From positions 1 to 7,541 of the forward strand of contig JAITHY010000208.1 in assembly GCA_031279715.1 (NCBI GenBank): a DNA stretch of 7,541 nt, read 5' to 3'. Shown here one piece after another: positions 6,188 to 7,541 of the stretch. Each line of letters starts with the position of its first letter. The first letter of the stretch is position 1. The notes under the pieces are model-generated. The model had not been told where the DNA came from. It did not search any database and saw only the letters and a list, made by a program, of their open reading frames with translations. Source of the stretch: Verrucomicrobiales bacterium. GTDB taxonomy: Bacteria > Verrucomicrobiota > Verrucomicrobiia > Methylacidiphilales > JAAUTS01. A program made the position numbers and the translations under genes.

Positions 6188-6748
6188 TCAAACTGTCGCG
6201 GTCAGCGTCCGCAAAATCCATTCCGTCGCCGCGGCAAAATCCTCCGCGACAAAATGCGCCAACCCCCTCGCCCGCTCACGGTCAGCGACGCCGTCTTCCG
6301 TGTCGTGCAACAACAGGACGCTGCGACAACCCGCGTTGAGTCCGCATTGTACATCGCTCAAACGGTCACCAACGAAGACACTGGCGGTGAGGTCAATGCC
6401 ATGCTCGTCTCGCGCTTTGAACAGCAGGCCCGGCGCGGGCTTGCGTTCACCGGCAGCGTCCGGCTGGCCGGGCGCGGCATAACACATGTAGTCGCCTGTG
6501 AAAAAATTGCCGCCAAGCTGCCGGAACATTTCGTCATTCACCGCGTCAACTTGCGCCTTGGTGATAAAACCGCGCCCAACACCCGACTGGTTCGAAACCA
6601 AAAACAACGCAAATCCCGCCGCTGACAGTCGCGGCAAATTTTCCCGCACCCGCGGCATCAACACCACTCGCGACGGGTCGCCGAGGTACGGCACATTCTT
6701 GATGAGCGTATCGTCACGGTCGAAAAAAATGGCGCGGCTGCCGTTCAT
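6188..6748 (-). CDS. gmhB: D-glycero-D-manno-heptose 1,7-bisphosphate 7-phosphatase (HAD family)
   Basis: GmhB removes the 7-phosphate from heptose 1,7-bisphosphate so the 1-phosphate can be activated to ADP-heptose for the LPS inner core. The 186-residue protein is a small HAD phosphatase of the HisB-N/GmhB type. Motif I is FFDRDDTL at 8-15 (nucleophile Asp10, acid/base Asp12), motif II is SNQSG at 52-56, motif III is the RKP at 102-104 and motif IV is VGDRLSD at 126-132. Two features are unusual: motif I has DRDDT where the common form is DRDGT, and the loop at 89-101 has one Cys (Cys89) but lacks the Cys/His set that binds zinc in E. coli GmhB. A histidinol-phosphate phosphatase is an alternative on sequence alone; position directly after rfaE1 favours GmhB. 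Its ATG overlaps the rfaE1 TGA (ATGA), implying coupled translation. Confidence 0.88.
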   Translation of the reverse strand: MNGSRAIFFDRDDTLIKNVPYLGDPSRVVLMPRVRENLPRLSAAGFALFLVSNQSGVGRGFITKAQVDAVNDEMFRQLGGNFFTGDYMCYAAPGQPDAAGERKPAPGLLFKARDEHGIDLTASVFVGDRLSDVQCGLNAGCRSVLLLHDTEDGVADRERARGLAHFVAEDFAAATEWILRTLTATV

Positions 6749-7541
6749 TTGTCAAACACGCTCGCAATCAACTCCCCGGTGCTGACGGTGGCGGTGCCGA
6801 GTTTGCTCACCACCACACCGGCAGCGTGGTTGGCGATTTCCGCCGCCTCGTCACCATGCAATCCGGCCGCCAGCGCCGAGGTGAAAAACGCGATGACCGT
6901 GTCACCCGCTCCGGACACGTCGTAAACTTCCTTCGCCTTGGTCGGGGTGTGGTACACCTCGCCGTTGGGCTGGAACAATTTCATGCCGTGCTCGCTGAGG
7001 GTGATCAGCAAATACGGCAAATGCCAGCGCCGCAGCAAATCCGCGCCGATGTCGTCGAGCGGGCGCGCGTTATTGTCCACGCCCTTCACCGCGCACGCGG
7101 CGTAAGCCTCCGTCCTGTTCGGCTTGACCACCGTCGCGCCGCTGAAGTTGAGCAGGTTGTTCGGATTCGGATCCACGCTGATGATGGCTTGCTGGTTGCC
7201 GGAAATGATCAACTCGTCGAAAATTTCCTGCGTCAAAAATCCCTTCGCGTAATCCTCGACAATCACCGCGTCGTAGTTCGGCAGTTCCCGCTTCAAAAAC
7301 GCGCGGATTTTTTTGACCTCCTCCGGCGTGAATGTCAGCTTCTCCTCACGGTCCACGCGCACCACCTGTTGCGTCCGCGCAATGATGCGCGTCTTCACAA
7401 TCGTTGGAAATTTTTCGCTGATGAACAACCCCTTGGTGTTCATCTTCGCGTCACTCAGCAAGCGCGCAAGCCGTTCACCGGCGGCGTCCGTGCCGCGCAT
7501 CCCGCACACGCCGACCATGATGCCGAACTCCGCCAAATTCC
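6745..7541 (-). CDS. rfaE1: Heptose-7-phosphate kinase, RfaE1/HldA type (5' end beyond the window)
   Basis: This PfkB-family (ribokinase-like) enzyme phosphorylates D-glycero-D-manno-heptose 7-phosphate at C1, giving the bisphosphate substrate of GmhB. About 265 residues are visible and roughly 60 at the N-terminus are missing. The frame stays open through the edge: the TTG at 7536 is an internal Leu within NLAEFG, a stretch that follows the sugar-binding segment in family members. Counting from that Leu, KTR is at 48-50, RVDREE at 60-65, EDYAKG at 94-99, VDPN at 121-124, KPNRTEA at 138-144 and the PfkB signature DVSGAGDT at 206-213 with catalytic Asp212. The protein ends soon after the kinase fold, so no cytidylyltransferase-like domain is fused, unlike E. 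coli HldE; a separate adenylyltransferase should exist. Unlike its neighbours it contains no GTCAGCG motif in the visible part. Confidence 0.92.
   Translation of the reverse strand, partial: NLAEFGIMVGVCGMRGTDAAGERLARLLSDAKMNTKGLFISEKFPTIVKTRIIARTQQVVRVDREEKLTFTPEEVKKIRAFLKRELPNYDAVIVEDYAKGFLTQEIFDELIISGNQQAIISVDPNPNNLLNFSGATVVKPNRTEAYAACAVKGVDNNARPLDDIGADLLRRWHLPYLLITLSEHGMKLFQPNGEVYHTPTKAKEVYDVSGAGDTVIAFFTSALAAGLHGDEAAEIANHAAGVVVSKLGTATVSTGELIASVFDK

Larger units (their letters stand above)
27..6626. repeat. Dispersed GTCAGCG / TCACNGTCAGCG motif, 31 copies
   Basis: GTCAGCG on the plus strand starts at 27, 198, 483, 600, 821, 1076, 1357, 1483, 1988, 2570, 4041, 4429, 4551, 4618, 4971, 5104, 5122, 5613, 5718, 5955, 6175, 6201 and 6281 (23 copies). 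Its complement CGCTGAC starts at 1930, 3103, 3268, 3698, 5637, 5675, 5841 and 6620 (8 copies). Eleven copies extend to TCACNGTCAGCG: those at 27, 198, 483, 821, 1357, 5613, 5718 and 6281, and on the other strand 1930, 3103 and 5637. The base before the core is C or T in 23 of 31, and the base after it is G in 15. Single-base variants are much rarer: on the plus strand I count about 4 CTCAGCG, 4 ATCAGCG and 1 TTCAGCG against 23 GTCAGCG. Counts are by eye and could be off by one or two. Confidence 0.88.

Noticed and set aside
27..6626. The GTCAGCG copies as a CRISPR array or tandem repeat
   Set aside because: Spacing is irregular (18 to over 500 bases), both orientations occur, and the copies lie inside conserved coding sequence.
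7534..7536. TTG at 7536 as the rfaE1 start
   Set aside because: The frame remains open to the window edge with an Asn codon just before it, and NLAEFG matches an internal family segment, so the gene is truncated by the window.

Overview
The window is a compact, GC-rich (roughly 58-60% by eye) piece of a Gram-negative bacterial chromosome, with no mobile elements, RNA genes or CRISPR arrays that I can see. Two heptose-pathway genes, a CMP-Kdo synthetase and an export signal peptide point to an LPS-bearing outer membrane. The order kdsB then pyrG recalls chlamydiae, where the two are neighbours, and the proteins read like PVC-group sequences. Verrucomicrobiota or a relative is my best guess, but it is an inference from style and synteny, not a search.

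Layout. On the minus strand at the left edge lie the first 25 codons of an exported protein (76 down to 1), preceded by ispE (958-104), a methylerythritol-phosphate isoprenoid gene. An 84-bp divergent spacer separates ispE from pyrF (1043-1729, plus strand, UMP synthesis). pyrF runs tail-to-tail, nine bases apart, into cstA (3775-1739, minus). From there to the right edge everything is on the minus strand and reads as one likely operon: rfaE1 (partial, 7541-6745), gmhB (6748-6188, ATGA overlap), kdsB (6119-5388), pyrG (5369-3759) and cstA (3775-1739, overlapping the pyrG end).

Logic. RfaE1 and GmhB act in succession on heptose phosphate towards ADP-heptose. KdsB activates Kdo with CTP, and PyrG makes CTP. 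The run therefore links LPS inner-core sugar activation to nucleotide supply, with a CstA-type pyruvate/peptide transporter at the end. pyrF on the opposite strand is a second pyrimidine gene.

The least ordinary signal is at DNA level. The 7-mer GTCAGCG (or its complement CGCTGAC) occurs 31 times by hand count, against roughly one to two expected from base composition. Eleven copies extend to TCACNGTCAGCG, six of them the identical 12-mer TCACCGTCAGCG. The copies fall in seven of the eight genes (all but rfaE1) and one spacer. They are read in different frames and encode different dipeptides (Ala-Asp, Leu-Thr, Ser-Ala, Val-Ser), so protein conservation does not explain them. They are skewed 23:8 towards one DNA strand. 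This looks like a genome-wide signature word of the uptake-sequence, Chi-like or HIP1-like kind, and I do not recognise it as a described one.
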